Of a DNA stretch of 15,151 nucleotides, positions 1 through 9,440 are shown piece after piece. Numbering within the stretch: the first letter of the stretch is position 1; each line of letters opens with the position of its first letter. A program made the translations under genes and the position numbers. The stretch lies in assembly GCA_034666665.1 (NCBI GenBank), contig JAXDLK010000278.1:1-15151 (forward strand), read 5' to 3'. The notes beneath the pieces were generated by a model. The model searched no databases and was not told where the DNA came from. It worked only from the letters and a program-made list of their open reading frames with translations. This DNA comes from JAXDLK01 sp034666665 (GTDB lineage Bacteria > Desulfobacterota > Binatia > JACPRU01).

Positions 1-117
1 GGCAAGATCCGCGCGATCCCCGGCGTCACCCGTGCCGAGGTCGAGGTGGTGTGGGAGCCGACGTGGAACCCGCAGATGATGTCGGAAGCCGCGAAGCTCG
101 ACCTCGGGTTCCTGTAG
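1..117 (+). CDS. MIP18/SufT-type Fe-S cluster assembly protein, C-terminal fragment
   Basis: The window opens inside a reading frame that ends with TAG at 115-117, leaving 38 C-terminal residues. They contain VWEPTWNPQMMSEAAK followed by LDLGF, the usual ending of MIP18 (DUF59) proteins such as SufT, where a hydrophobic strand leads into a W-x-P-x-M-M-S-E-A-K-x-x-L-G helix. Members act in Fe-S cluster maturation or, as PaaD, in monooxygenase maturation. The chain stops right after this motif and has no C-terminal CxxC zinc ribbon, so a SufT-like protein is more likely than PaaD. The N-terminal part, start codon and neighbours lie outside the window, so its operon context cannot be judged. The family call is fairly secure; the specific role is inference. 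Confidence 0.8.
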   Translation, partial: GKIRAIPGVTRAEVEVVWEPTWNPQMMSEAAKLDLGFL

Positions 118-131
118 ACCTCACCCGTCAA

Positions 132-325
132 GACCCTCACCCGCCCTTCGGGGGCACCCTCGCCCTCGCGCCAGACTCTCGGGGGCGCAAGAAGCTGCTG
201 GCCGGCTCGCAGCGCGCCTCCTGGAAGGGAGAGGGACTGGCGCCGGATCCTCGCAGATTCCGGGCCCCCTGTGAGCCTCCATCCTTCCCCCTCTCCTATC
301 CAGGGAGAGGGTTGGGGTGAGGGTC
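132..325. repeat. Palindromic intergenic repeat, REP-like
   Basis: A perfect 11-bp inverted repeat, GACCCTCACCC at 132-142 and GGGTGAGGGTC at 315-325, brackets almost the whole spacer between the two flanking genes. Nested inside is an 8-bp hairpin, CCCTCTCC (289-296) and GGAGAGGG (304-311) with a 7-nt loop. A second GGAGAGGG at 228-235 could pair with the same left arm, so two hairpins compete. No open frame here looks coding. The element lies between a + gene end and a - gene end, where it could act as a bidirectional terminator. Membership of a genome-wide repeat family is inference. Confidence 0.6.
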
Positions 326-335
326 GAAGCGTGCG

Positions 336-1547
336 TCAGCCCTGATCGTACTTGCGGAACTCGAGGCGGGCGATCGCGCGCCTGTGAACCTCGTCAGGCC
401 CGTCGGCCAGGCGGAGGGTCCGCATGTGCGCCCAGGAGCGGGCGAGTCCGAAGTCCTCGGTGACGCCACCGCCGCCGTGCGCCTGGATCGCGTCGTCGAT
501 CACCTTGAGCGCCATGTTCGGGGCCTTGACCTTGATCATCGCGATCTCGCCGCGCGCCGCCTTGTTGCCCGCCGTGTCCATCATCCACGCCGCCTTCAGC
601 GTGAGCAGCCGCGCGCACTCGATCTCGATGCGCGCGTCCGCGACGCGCTCCTCCCACACCGAATGCTCGGCGATCTTCTTGCCGAACGCGGTACGCGACA
701 GCAGCCGGCGGCACATCTTCTCGAGCGCGCGCTCGGCGACGCCGATCGAGCGCATGCAGTGATGGATGCGGCCGGGGCCGAGGCGGCCCTGTGCGATCTC
801 GAAGCCGCGGCCCTCGCCGAGCAGCAGGTTCCGCGTCGGGACGCGGACCCCATCGAAGGTGACGTCGCCGTGGCCGTGAGGAGCGTCGTCGTAACCGAAG
901 ACCGGTAACCAGCGGTTGAGGGTGATTCCGGGTGTGTCACGCGGGACCAGGATCTGGCTCTGCTGACGATGGGGCTCCGCCTTCGGGTTCGTCTTTCCCA
1001 TGAGGATGAGGATCTTGCATCGCGGATCGTGGATGCCGGACGTGAACCATTTCCGGCCGGTGATGACGTACTCGTCGCCCTCGCGACGGATCTCCGTCTC
1101 GATGTTCGTCGCGTCGGACGACGCGACCGCCGGCTCCGTCATCGCGAACGCGGAACGGATCTCGCCGGCGAGCAACGGCTCGAGCCACTGCTTCTTCTGC
1201 TCCTCGCTCCCATAGCGCTCGATCACCTCCATGTTGCCGGTGTCGGGTGCGGAGCAGTTGAAGACCTCGGCGGCGAAGCCGACCTTGCCCATCTCCTCGC
1301 AGAGAAACGCGTACTCGAGGTTCGTCAGGCCGGGCGACCGAGGGCTCTCCGGCAGGAAGAGGTTCCAGAGGCCTGCGGTGCGCGCCTTCTTCTTCAGCTC
1401 TTCGAGGAGCGGCGGGACCTGCCACCGGTCCCCGAGCGCCTCGTGCTGCCGATAGAACTCTTCCTCGTTCGGGTACACGTGCGAATCCATGAAGGCGGCG
1501 AGCTTGTCGAGGTACTGGCGGGTCTTCTGATTCGGCTCGAGATCCAT
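336..1547 (-). CDS. Acyl-CoA dehydrogenase, ACAD10/ACAD11-like
   Basis: This gene encodes a 403-residue FAD-dependent acyl-CoA dehydrogenase, which introduces a 2,3 double bond into an acyl-CoA thioester and passes electrons to ETF. The helical N-domain spans about residues 1-130. The flavin/substrate motif FAMTEPAVASSDATN lies at about 134-148 and RKWFTSG at 165-171, in the middle beta-domain. The C-terminal helical domain carries QAHGGGGVTEDF (355-366) and LADGPDEVH (380-388). That last motif and YDDAPHGHGDV (219-229) are typical of the ACAD10/11-like branch. The position of the YEGT catalytic Glu of medium-chain enzymes holds Asp381 by my alignment. The frame is open upstream to 1793, but ATG 1547 follows a good AGGAG (1554-1558) with 6-nt spacing, and the upstream translation is low-complexity repeat. 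The gene stands alone; its substrate is unknown. Confidence 0.9.
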   Translation of the reverse strand: MDLEPNQKTRQYLDKLAAFMDSHVYPNEEEFYRQHEALGDRWQVPPLLEELKKKARTAGLWNLFLPESPRSPGLTNLEYAFLCEEMGKVGFAAEVFNCSAPDTGNMEVIERYGSEEQKKQWLEPLLAGEIRSAFAMTEPAVASSDATNIETEIRREGDEYVITGRKWFTSGIHDPRCKILILMGKTNPKAEPHRQQSQILVPRDTPGITLNRWLPVFGYDDAPHGHGDVTFDGVRVPTRNLLLGEGRGFEIAQGRLGPGRIHHCMRSIGVAERALEKMCRRLLSRTAFGKKIAEHSVWEERVADARIEIECARLLTLKAAWMMDTAGNKAARGEIAMIKVKAPNMALKVIDDAIQAHGGGGVTEDFGLARSWAHMRTLRLADGPDEVHRRAIARLEFRKYDQG

Positions 1548-1618
1548 CGTGCTCTCCTCGCGTGGCTTTGCGGCTTGCGGCCGCGTGCGTGAGTCACTTA
1601 CGACAACGCATTTGCCGC

Positions 1619-1842
1619 GGCTAGGGCGCGGTCCGAGCTGGCGAGGACCATCTTGCGCCCGCGAGCTCTTTTGCGAGCGCGTTCGGAGGGGTGGAGGGTT
1701 GGCTAGGGCGCGGTCCGAGCTGGCGCGTCCAAGATGGGCCCGCTCCGAACCGGTGAGGAGCATCCTGGGTCCGCCGGCTCGCAACGGACGCATCTTGCGC
1801 CCGCGAGCTCTTCTGCGAGCGCGTTCGGAGTGGTGGGTGACG
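1619..1842. repeat. Degenerate tandem repeats, dispersed intergenic family
   Basis: The 371-nt gap between the acyl-CoA dehydrogenase start and tRNA-Lys holds no credible gene, but it holds repeats. A 25-bp block starting GGCTAGGGCGCGGTCC occurs at 1619-1643 and 1701-1725, 82 bp apart. A second block starting CATCTTGCGCCCGCGAG occurs at 1649-1690 and 1791-1832. Between them, 1744-1780 is a third copy, about 76% identical by my hand alignment to 1632-1668. Two copies keep a 5-bp hairpin with a 10-nt loop: GGTCC/GGACC at 1630-1649 and GCTCC/GGAGC at 1742-1761. A further copy lies inverted at 10908-10996. Function is unknown. Confidence 0.75.
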
Positions 1843-1872
1843 GAGGAGTGATCGCCACGGCGGGCGCCGAGA

Positions 1873-1910
1873 CGGCGGGGCTACGCGTGCTGCCGCCGCG
1901 TAGCCCGCCG
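1873..1910 (-). terminator. Candidate terminator hairpin after the tRNA-Lys cluster
   Basis: Arms 1873-1887 and 1897-1910 are complementary over 14 base pairs with one bulged G, around a 9-nt loop. This GC-rich stem lies 9 nt beyond the 3' end of tRNA-Lys on the minus strand, where the four-tRNA transcript should end. No U tract follows on the minus strand, so it could instead be a processing or Rho-assisted stop signal. Confidence 0.5.
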
Positions 1911-1918
1911 CTTCGGAA

Positions 1919-1991
<73 letters not shown>

Positions 1992-2041
1992 GGAGGCGTG
2001 TGCCTCACCCTTATCGGGAAACCGGCGAGCACCTCAAGACG

Positions 2042-2114
2042 GGTGAGTGATGGGATTTGAACCCACAACCCCTGGAGCCACAGTCCAGTGCTCTGCCGTT
2101 GAGCTACACTCACC
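2042..2114 (-). tRNA. tRNA-His(GTG)
   Basis: A 73-nt cloverleaf counting the genome-encoded G-1 at 2114, which pairs with C73 at 2042 as in bacterial tRNA-His. The anticodon loop is CTGTGGC, anticodon GTG. The D-loop is short (7 nt). No CCA is encoded. It is the third gene of the minus-strand cluster, 50 nt upstream of tRNA-Lys. Confidence 0.95.
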
Positions 2115-2171
2115 ATGATCGCGGAATCCGTCGGCGAACCTGTTTATGCAGTCGGCTTCTCCCTGTCGAGA

Positions 2172-2245
2172 CGCGCCAGGGGGGAATCGAACCCCCGACC
2201 CACGGCTTAGAAGGCCGTTGCTCTAGTCCACTGAGCTACTGGCGC
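2172..2245 (-). tRNA. tRNA-Arg(TCT)
   Basis: A 74-nt cloverleaf with acceptor arms GCGCCAG/CTGGCGC and discriminator G. The anticodon loop is CTTCTAA, anticodon TCT, which reads AGA and AGG. These codons should be rare in a genome this GC-rich. No CCA is encoded. It is the second gene of the cluster. Confidence 0.95.
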
Positions 2246-2258
2246 CGAGAGTGAGGAA

Positions 2259-2332
2259 TCGGGGTGAGAGGATTTGAACCTCCGACCCCCTGCGCCCAAG
2301 GCAGGTGCGCTACCAGGCTGCGCCACACCCCG
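2259..2332 (-). tRNA. tRNA-Pro(TGG)
   Basis: A 74-nt cloverleaf with acceptor arms CGGGGTG/CACCCCG and discriminator A. The anticodon loop is CTTGGGC, anticodon TGG. It is the first gene of the minus-strand cluster, only 13 nt ahead of tRNA-Arg, so the transcripts are surely joined. No CCA is encoded. Confidence 0.95.
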
Positions 2333-2371
2333 CAAACGCGACTCGGCGGGCCTCACCGGTCGCGATCGTCT

Positions 2372-2400
2372 CGGTAACACAGCTCGCGCGCACGACTCAA
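2372..2400 (-). promoter_or_regulatory. Candidate promoter of the Pro-Arg-His-Lys tRNA cluster
   Basis: Read on the minus strand, TTGAGT (2395-2400) is followed after 17 nt by TTACCG (2372-2377), about 40 nt upstream of tRNA-Pro. The -35 element is a fair sigma-70 match. The -10 element is weak, although TG pairs lie just upstream of it. The location, at the head of a tRNA operon in a divergent gap, supports a promoter nearby; the exact boxes are uncertain. Confidence 0.3.
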
Positions 2401-2409
2401 GGTGGGAGA

Positions 2410-2432
2410 CGTGCTCAGCGGCCGTGAGCACG
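2410..2432. promoter_or_regulatory. Perfect 8-bp dyad between divergent tRNA operons
   Basis: CGTGCTCA (2410-2417) and TGAGCACG (2425-2432) form a perfect inverted repeat with a 7-nt spacer. A weaker 6-bp dyad follows at 2436-2441 and 2455-2460. The position, about 80 nt from both tRNA-Pro and tRNA-Leu, suits an operator or architectural-protein site acting on both promoters. No known binding motif was recognised. Confidence 0.4.
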
Positions 2433-2475
2433 GTCACCACGCCGCGCAGTGGATCGTGGTCGGAGAACGGACGGC

Positions 2476-2503
2476 TTTTCTTATCGGACGGCAGCGTTTA
2501 AAT
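2476..2503 (+). promoter_or_regulatory. Candidate promoter of tRNA-Leu and tig
   Basis: An unusually AT-rich patch just before tRNA-Leu contains TTTTCT (2476-2481) and, after 16 nt, TTAAAT (2498-2503), which would place a start site close to the tRNA 5' end at 2515. The -10 match is fair and the -35 match poor. The AT content, set against GC-rich surroundings, is the stronger argument. Confidence 0.35.
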
Positions 2504-2514
2504 GGAACAGGCCG

Positions 2515-2595
2515 GCGAGAGTGGCGGAACGGCAAACGCACCAGACTTAGGATCTGGCCCCGAAAGGGTTGGGGGTTCGAATCCCCCCTCTCGCA
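2515..2595 (+). tRNA. tRNA-Leu(TAG)
   Basis: An 81-nt class II tRNA with acceptor arms GCGAGAG/CTCTCGC and discriminator A. The anticodon loop is CTTAGGA, anticodon TAG, with a variable arm GCCCCGAAAGGGTT. No CCA is encoded. Only 38 nt separate it from the tig start codon, so tig is probably read through from the tRNA promoter. Confidence 0.95.
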
Positions 2596-2633
2596 TCCGG
2601 GGTCCACGGCTCGCCGCCGAGAGGAACCCTGGC

Positions 2634-3938
2634 ATGCAAGTGAGCGTCGAGGAGCTGAACCCGACCCAGCGGCGGATCGCGATCGAGGTGCCCGCCGAGG
2701 ACGTCACCGCGGAGCTCGACCGGGCCTTCGGCCGGCTACGCGGTGAGGCCCGCATCAAGGGGTTCCGTCCCGGGCGGGTGCCGCGCCAGCTTCTCGAGCG
2801 CTACTACGGAGATCAGGTACGAGCCGACGTCCTCAGTCACCTGATCGAGCACTCGTACGCACAGGCGATTCAGGAATCCGGGATCGCCCCGATCGCGCCG
2901 CCGGAGATCGTCCCCGAGAGCCTCGAGATCGGCAAACCTCTCCGGTATAGCGCGACGGTCGAGATCCAGCCCCCGGTCGAGATCCAGGAATGGGAGGGGC
3001 TGCCCGGGAAGCGCCTCCGGCGGGCGGTGACGGATCAGGACGTGGAGCATGCACTCGAGCAGGTCCGCCAATCCCTCGCGGAGCTCCGCCCGGTCGAGGA
3101 CCGAGACGAGGCTCGCGTCGGTGACTACGTCGCCGTCGACTACGTGGCGTCGATCGACGGGCGGGAGCTGCCGCAGTCGCGGCGCGAAAACCGTCTGCTG
3201 GAAGTCGGTGCCGGAGCGGTGAGTCCGGAGCTCGACCGGGCGCTCGACGGCATGCGCGTCGGCGAGCGACGATCGGTCGACGTGCCGTTCCCCGAGGATC
3301 ACCCGGACGCCGCGCTCGCGGGGAAGAGCGCGAGCCTCGACGTCACCCTCCGCGGGATCCGCGAGAAGGTGGTTCCGCCGGTCGACGACGACCTCGCCCG
3401 CGAGCACGGCGATTGCGAGACGCTCGACGATCTCCGGGCGCTGCTCCGCCGGCGGATGGAGGAATCGATCGCGCGGGAGGCGGAGGAGCAACTTCGGGAA
3501 GAGCTCATCGGCGAGCTCATCTCGCGCAACCCCTTCGACGTGCCGCGTTCGTTCTGCGATCGCCAGACCGAGGCCGTGATCGACGACATTCTGGCCCGCA
3601 GCGGAACGCGCCGTGAGGACCTCGGTGCGGACGGCACCCGGCTCGAGGAGATCCGCCGGGAGGTGGCGCCGCGCGCGGAGCACCAGGTCCGTGCCGTCCT
3701 CGCGCTCGACGCGCTCGGAGCGCGCCTCGGTATCGCCGTCGACGACGGCGAGATGGAGCAACGGATCGAGGAGATGGCGGGCCGTGCCGGCGAGAACGCG
3801 GACAAGCTCCGCGCGGCGTATCGCGACGCCGGCGCTCGCGATGCGCTTCGGGCGCGGCTCGCGCGGGAGCATACGCTCGAGCGACTCGCGGCGGCGGCGC
3901 ACGTGGAGGAGGTCGACGCACCACCGCCTTCGGAGTGA
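2634..3938 (+). CDS. tig: Trigger factor, ribosome-bound chaperone and peptidyl-prolyl isomerase
   Basis: This 434-residue protein is the usual trigger factor length. It binds the ribosome near the exit tunnel, through L23, and shields nascent chains. The ribosome-binding domain (about 1-115) carries the signature GFRPGRVP at 43-50, equivalent to E. coli GFRKGKVP. An FKBP-type isomerase domain follows at about 150-240, including GDYVAVDY near 153. The rest is the long helical C-terminal cradle, rich in Glu and Arg. ATG 2634 is chosen because GAGAGGA (2620-2626) precedes it and the frame upstream runs through tRNA-Leu. It heads the tig-clpP-clpX-lon-hup array, and clpP also has its own likely promoter downstream. 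The identification is secure. Confidence 0.96.
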   Translation: MQVSVEELNPTQRRIAIEVPAEDVTAELDRAFGRLRGEARIKGFRPGRVPRQLLERYYGDQVRADVLSHLIEHSYAQAIQESGIAPIAPPEIVPESLEIGKPLRYSATVEIQPPVEIQEWEGLPGKRLRRAVTDQDVEHALEQVRQSLAELRPVEDRDEARVGDYVAVDYVASIDGRELPQSRRENRLLEVGAGAVSPELDRALDGMRVGERRSVDVPFPEDHPDAALAGKSASLDVTLRGIREKVVPPVDDDLAREHGDCETLDDLRALLRRRMEESIAREAEEQLREELIGELISRNPFDVPRSFCDRQTEAVIDDILARSGTRREDLGADGTRLEEIRREVAPRAEHQVRAVLALDALGARLGIAVDDGEMEQRIEEMAGRAGENADKLRAAYRDAGARDALRARLAREHTLERLAAAAHVEEVDAPPPSE

Positions 3939-3942
3939 TGCG

Positions 3943-3971
3943 TTGCCCGTGTCCGACAAACGGGTTAGAAT
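3943..3971 (+). promoter_or_regulatory. Sigma-70-type promoter of clpP
   Basis: TTGCCC (3943-3948), a 17-nt spacer and TAGAAT (3966-3971, five of six consensus bases) lie in the 61-nt tig-clpP gap. The predicted start is near 3978, giving a leader of about 22 nt. The spacer holds an inverted repeat, CCCGT (3946-3950) and ACGGG (3960-3964), so a regulator could bind over the promoter. This is one of the two best promoter matches in the window. Confidence 0.6.
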
Positions 3972-3999
3972 TCCGTCGGTGGATGGGGACTTACAAGCG

Positions 4000-4596
4000 A
4001 TGAACCTCGTTCCGATCGTCATCGAGCAGACCGGGCGCGGGGAACGTGCCTACGACATCTTCTCGCGGCTCCTGAAGGACCGGATCGTCTTCCTCGGCTC
4101 GCCGGTGGTCGACGACGTCGCCAACCTGATCACCGCCCAGTTCCTGTTCCTCGAGTCGGAGGATCCCGAAAAGGACATCCACTTCTACATCAATTCCCCT
4201 GGCGGCTCGGTGAGCGCCGGCCTCGCGATCTACGACACCATGCAGTACATCCGGCCGCAGGTGTCGACCCTCTGCCTCGGACAAGCAGCGAGCATGGCGG
4301 CGTGGCTGCTCGCAGCCGGATCCAAGGGCAAGCGCTACGCCCTGCCGCACTCCCGGATCATGATCCACCAGCCGCTCGGCGGCGTGCAGGGTCAGGCCTC
4401 CGACATCGACATCCAGGCGCGGGAGATCCTGCGCGTCCGCGAGCAGCTGAACAACATCCTCGTGAAGCACAGCGGTCAGGGCCTGCGCCGGATCGAGCGC
4501 GACACCGATCGCGACATGTTCATGACCGGCAAGCAGGCAGTCGAGTACGGCATCGTCGACGAGGTGATCGTCACGCGCCCGAACAAGAAGGTGTAG
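4000..4596 (+). CDS. clpP: ATP-dependent Clp protease proteolytic subunit
   Basis: This gene encodes the 198-residue serine peptidase that forms the two-ring, 14-subunit chamber fed by ClpX. The catalytic triad is visible: Ser98 in GQAASMAAW, His123 in RIMIHQPLGG and Asp172 in DTDRDMFM. YINSPGGSV at 63-71 is the conserved oxyanion-loop region. ATG 4000 follows GGGGA at 3986-3990 with wide spacing. An in-frame GTG at 3979 would add seven residues but lacks a better ribosome site, and bacterial ClpP usually starts close to the IPIV/VPIV motif. clpX begins 14 nt after the stop, so the two are surely co-transcribed. The protein is full length and all key residues are present. Confidence 0.97.
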   Translation: MNLVPIVIEQTGRGERAYDIFSRLLKDRIVFLGSPVVDDVANLITAQFLFLESEDPEKDIHFYINSPGGSVSAGLAIYDTMQYIRPQVSTLCLGQAASMAAWLLAAGSKGKRYALPHSRIMIHQPLGGVQGQASDIDIQAREILRVREQLNNILVKHSGQGLRRIERDTDRDMFMTGKQAVEYGIVDEVIVTRPNKKV

Positions 4597-4610
4597 GAGC
4601 CGAGATCACG

Positions 4611-5864
<1,254 letters not shown>

Positions 5865-5890
5865 GCGCCGGAACACCGAGGAACCCGCGA

Positions 5891-8347
<2,457 letters not shown>

Positions 8348-8372
8348 TCCTGGCTCGTCCACGGAGGGGAAG

Positions 8373-8651
8373 ATGACGAAAGCCGACCTCATCGAGCGGC
8401 TGGCGACGAAGGCGGATCTACCTCGCCCGCGCGCGGAAGAGATCCTGAACCACGTGCTCGACGACATCACGGACGGGCTCAAGCGAGGCGACAAGGTGAA
8501 CATCTCCGGCTTCGGCACGTTCACGGTGTCGAACCGCAAGGCGCGCACGGGCCGGAACCCCAAGACCGGCGAGCCGATCGACATCCCCGCCACCCGATCC
8601 GCGAAGTTCCGCGCCGGCAAGAATCTCCGCGACTCCATGGTCGGCTCCTGA
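8373..8651 (+). CDS. hup: HU-family nucleoid DNA-binding protein
   Basis: This 92-residue protein has HU/IHF length and pattern: an N-terminal helical dimerisation part starting MTKADLIERLA, then GFGTFTVSNRKARTGRNP at about 48-65, the conserved beta-saddle leading into the DNA-binding arm, and a closing FRAGKNLRD. HU bends and compacts DNA as a dimer. The ribosome site GGAGGGG (8363-8369) before ATG 8373 is strong. The gene lies 25 nt after lon, the same place as hupB in E. coli, and probably ends the operon, since a hairpin with a T tract follows. Whether it acts as HU-beta, as an HU homodimer or as an IHF-like subunit cannot be told from this window; HU is the most likely. Confidence 0.93.
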   Translation: MTKADLIERLATKADLPRPRAEEILNHVLDDITDGLKRGDKVNISGFGTFTVSNRKARTGRNPKTGEPIDIPATRSAKFRAGKNLRDSMVGS

Positions 8652-8684
8652 GCGCGCGTCCGGCGCTCTCCCCGTCAGCTCTCG

Positions 8685-8713
8685 TTGACCCGCCACCGGG
8701 GCGGTGGTAGGAG
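8685..8713 (+). promoter_or_regulatory. Candidate promoter of tRNA-Val/tRNA-Asp/rplM
   Basis: TTGACC (8685-8690) and, after exactly 17 nt, TAGGAG (8708-8713) lie 63 nt upstream of tRNA-Val. The -35 element is nearly perfect but the -10 element lacks its final T. A CCACCG/CGGTGG hairpin (8693-8707) fills the spacer. A start site near 8720 would run straight into the hairpin annotated at 8722-8743, so one of the two calls may be wrong. Confidence 0.35.
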
Positions 8714-8721
8714 TCGCGATT

Positions 8722-8743
8722 CCGCCCGTCGGCTGGCGGTTTT
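8722..8743 (+). terminator. Candidate intrinsic terminator of the lon-hup transcript
   Basis: CCGCC (8722-8726) pairs with GGCGG (8735-8739) around an 8-nt loop, directly followed by TTTT (8740-8743). It lies 70 nt after the hup stop codon and before tRNA-Val. The stem is short and the T tract is only four bases, so it may be partial or leaky. Confidence 0.45.
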
Positions 8744-8775
8744 CCGAATGATGGATCGAGCGCATCCGAATGCTC

Positions 8776-8847
8776 GGGCGGTTAGCTCAGCGGGAGAGCA
8801 TCTGCCTTACACGCAGAGGGTCATCCGTTCGAATCGGATACCGCCCA
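8776..8847 (+). tRNA. tRNA-Val(TAC)
   Basis: A 72-nt cloverleaf with acceptor arms GGGCGGT/ACCGCCC and discriminator A. The anticodon loop is CTTACAC, anticodon TAC. No CCA is encoded. It leads a tRNA-Val, tRNA-Asp, rplM, rpsI, argC series with no long gaps. Confidence 0.96.
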
Positions 8848-8891
8848 GAGAGAGGAGCAGTCGGTCGCGGGTCGTAGCGGATCGAGTTCAC

Positions 8892-8966
8892 GGGGTCGTA
8901 GTTCAGTCGGTTTAGAACGCCTGCCTGTCACGCAGGAGGTCGCGGGTTCGAGTCCCGTCGGCCCCG
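8892..8966 (+). tRNA. tRNA-Asp(GTC)
   Basis: A 75-nt cloverleaf with acceptor arms GGGGTCG/CGGCCCC (one G-T pair) and discriminator G. The anticodon loop is CTGTCAC, anticodon GTC. No CCA is encoded. The rplM start codon is only 23 nt downstream, leaving no room for an independent rplM promoter outside the tRNA. Confidence 0.96.
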
Positions 8967-8989
8967 TTTCCACCGAGGACGAGCGGAGA

Positions 8990-9439
8990 ATGAGTAAAAG
9001 AACCTTCGAGCTTTCGCGGGACAACGCGCTCGGCGCCCGCCGCTGGTACGTCGTCGACGCGGAGGGCGCGGTGCTCGGGCGACTCGCGACCCGAGTGGCG
9101 ATGCTGCTCCGCGGGAAGGGCAAGCCTTCCTTCACTCCGTACCTCGATTGCGGGGATTTCGTGGTCGTCGTCAACGCCGAGAAGGTCCGCCTCACCGGCA
9201 CGAAGGAAGAGGACAAGCAATACATCCGACACACCGGGTATCCCGGCGGCATTCGCCGCCTTCGCGCGCACGAGGTTCGTGCGCGCCACCCGGAACGGAT
9301 GATCGAGCAAGCGGTCACCGGCATGCTGCCGAGGAACCGGCTCGGTCGAGCGCTCGCGACCAAGCTCAAGGTCTACGCAGGACCCGAGCACCCGCATGCG
9401 GCGCAGCGGCCGGAGTCGTTCGCGATCGGAGAGAGCTGA
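8990..9439 (+). CDS. rplM: 50S ribosomal protein L13
   Basis: This 149-residue protein has the L13 pattern: WYVVDAEGAVLGRLAT near residues 19-34, the RGKGKPSFTPYLDCGDFVVVVNAEK stretch at about 41-65, and HPERMIEQAVTGMLPRN at about 99-115. L13 binds 23S rRNA and is an early 50S assembly protein. ATG 8990 is preceded by GAGGA (8975-8979) and by a closer GGAGA. rpsI starts one base after the stop codon, the standard rplM-rpsI pair. Transcription most likely comes from upstream of tRNA-Val, through the two tRNAs. The identification is secure. Confidence 0.97.
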   Translation: MSKRTFELSRDNALGARRWYVVDAEGAVLGRLATRVAMLLRGKGKPSFTPYLDCGDFVVVVNAEKVRLTGTKEEDKQYIRHTGYPGGIRRLRAHEVRARHPERMIEQAVTGMLPRNRLGRALATKLKVYAGPEHPHAAQRPESFAIGES

Positions 9440-9440
9440 A

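Noticed and set aside
51..320. An 89-codon plus-strand frame over the end of the MIP18-like gene and the palindromic repeat.
   Set aside because: It overlaps the real gene in another frame, and its second half is made of repeat sequence.
1548..1793. N-terminal extension of the acyl-CoA dehydrogenase by 82 residues.
   Set aside because: The extension translates the tandem repeats and is basic and low-complexity. A strong ribosome site fits ATG 1547 and the family N-terminus begins there.
1619..1842. CRISPR-like array because of repeated blocks.
   Set aside because: Copies are irregular in spacing and degenerate, no spacers of uniform length exist, and no cas genes are in the window.
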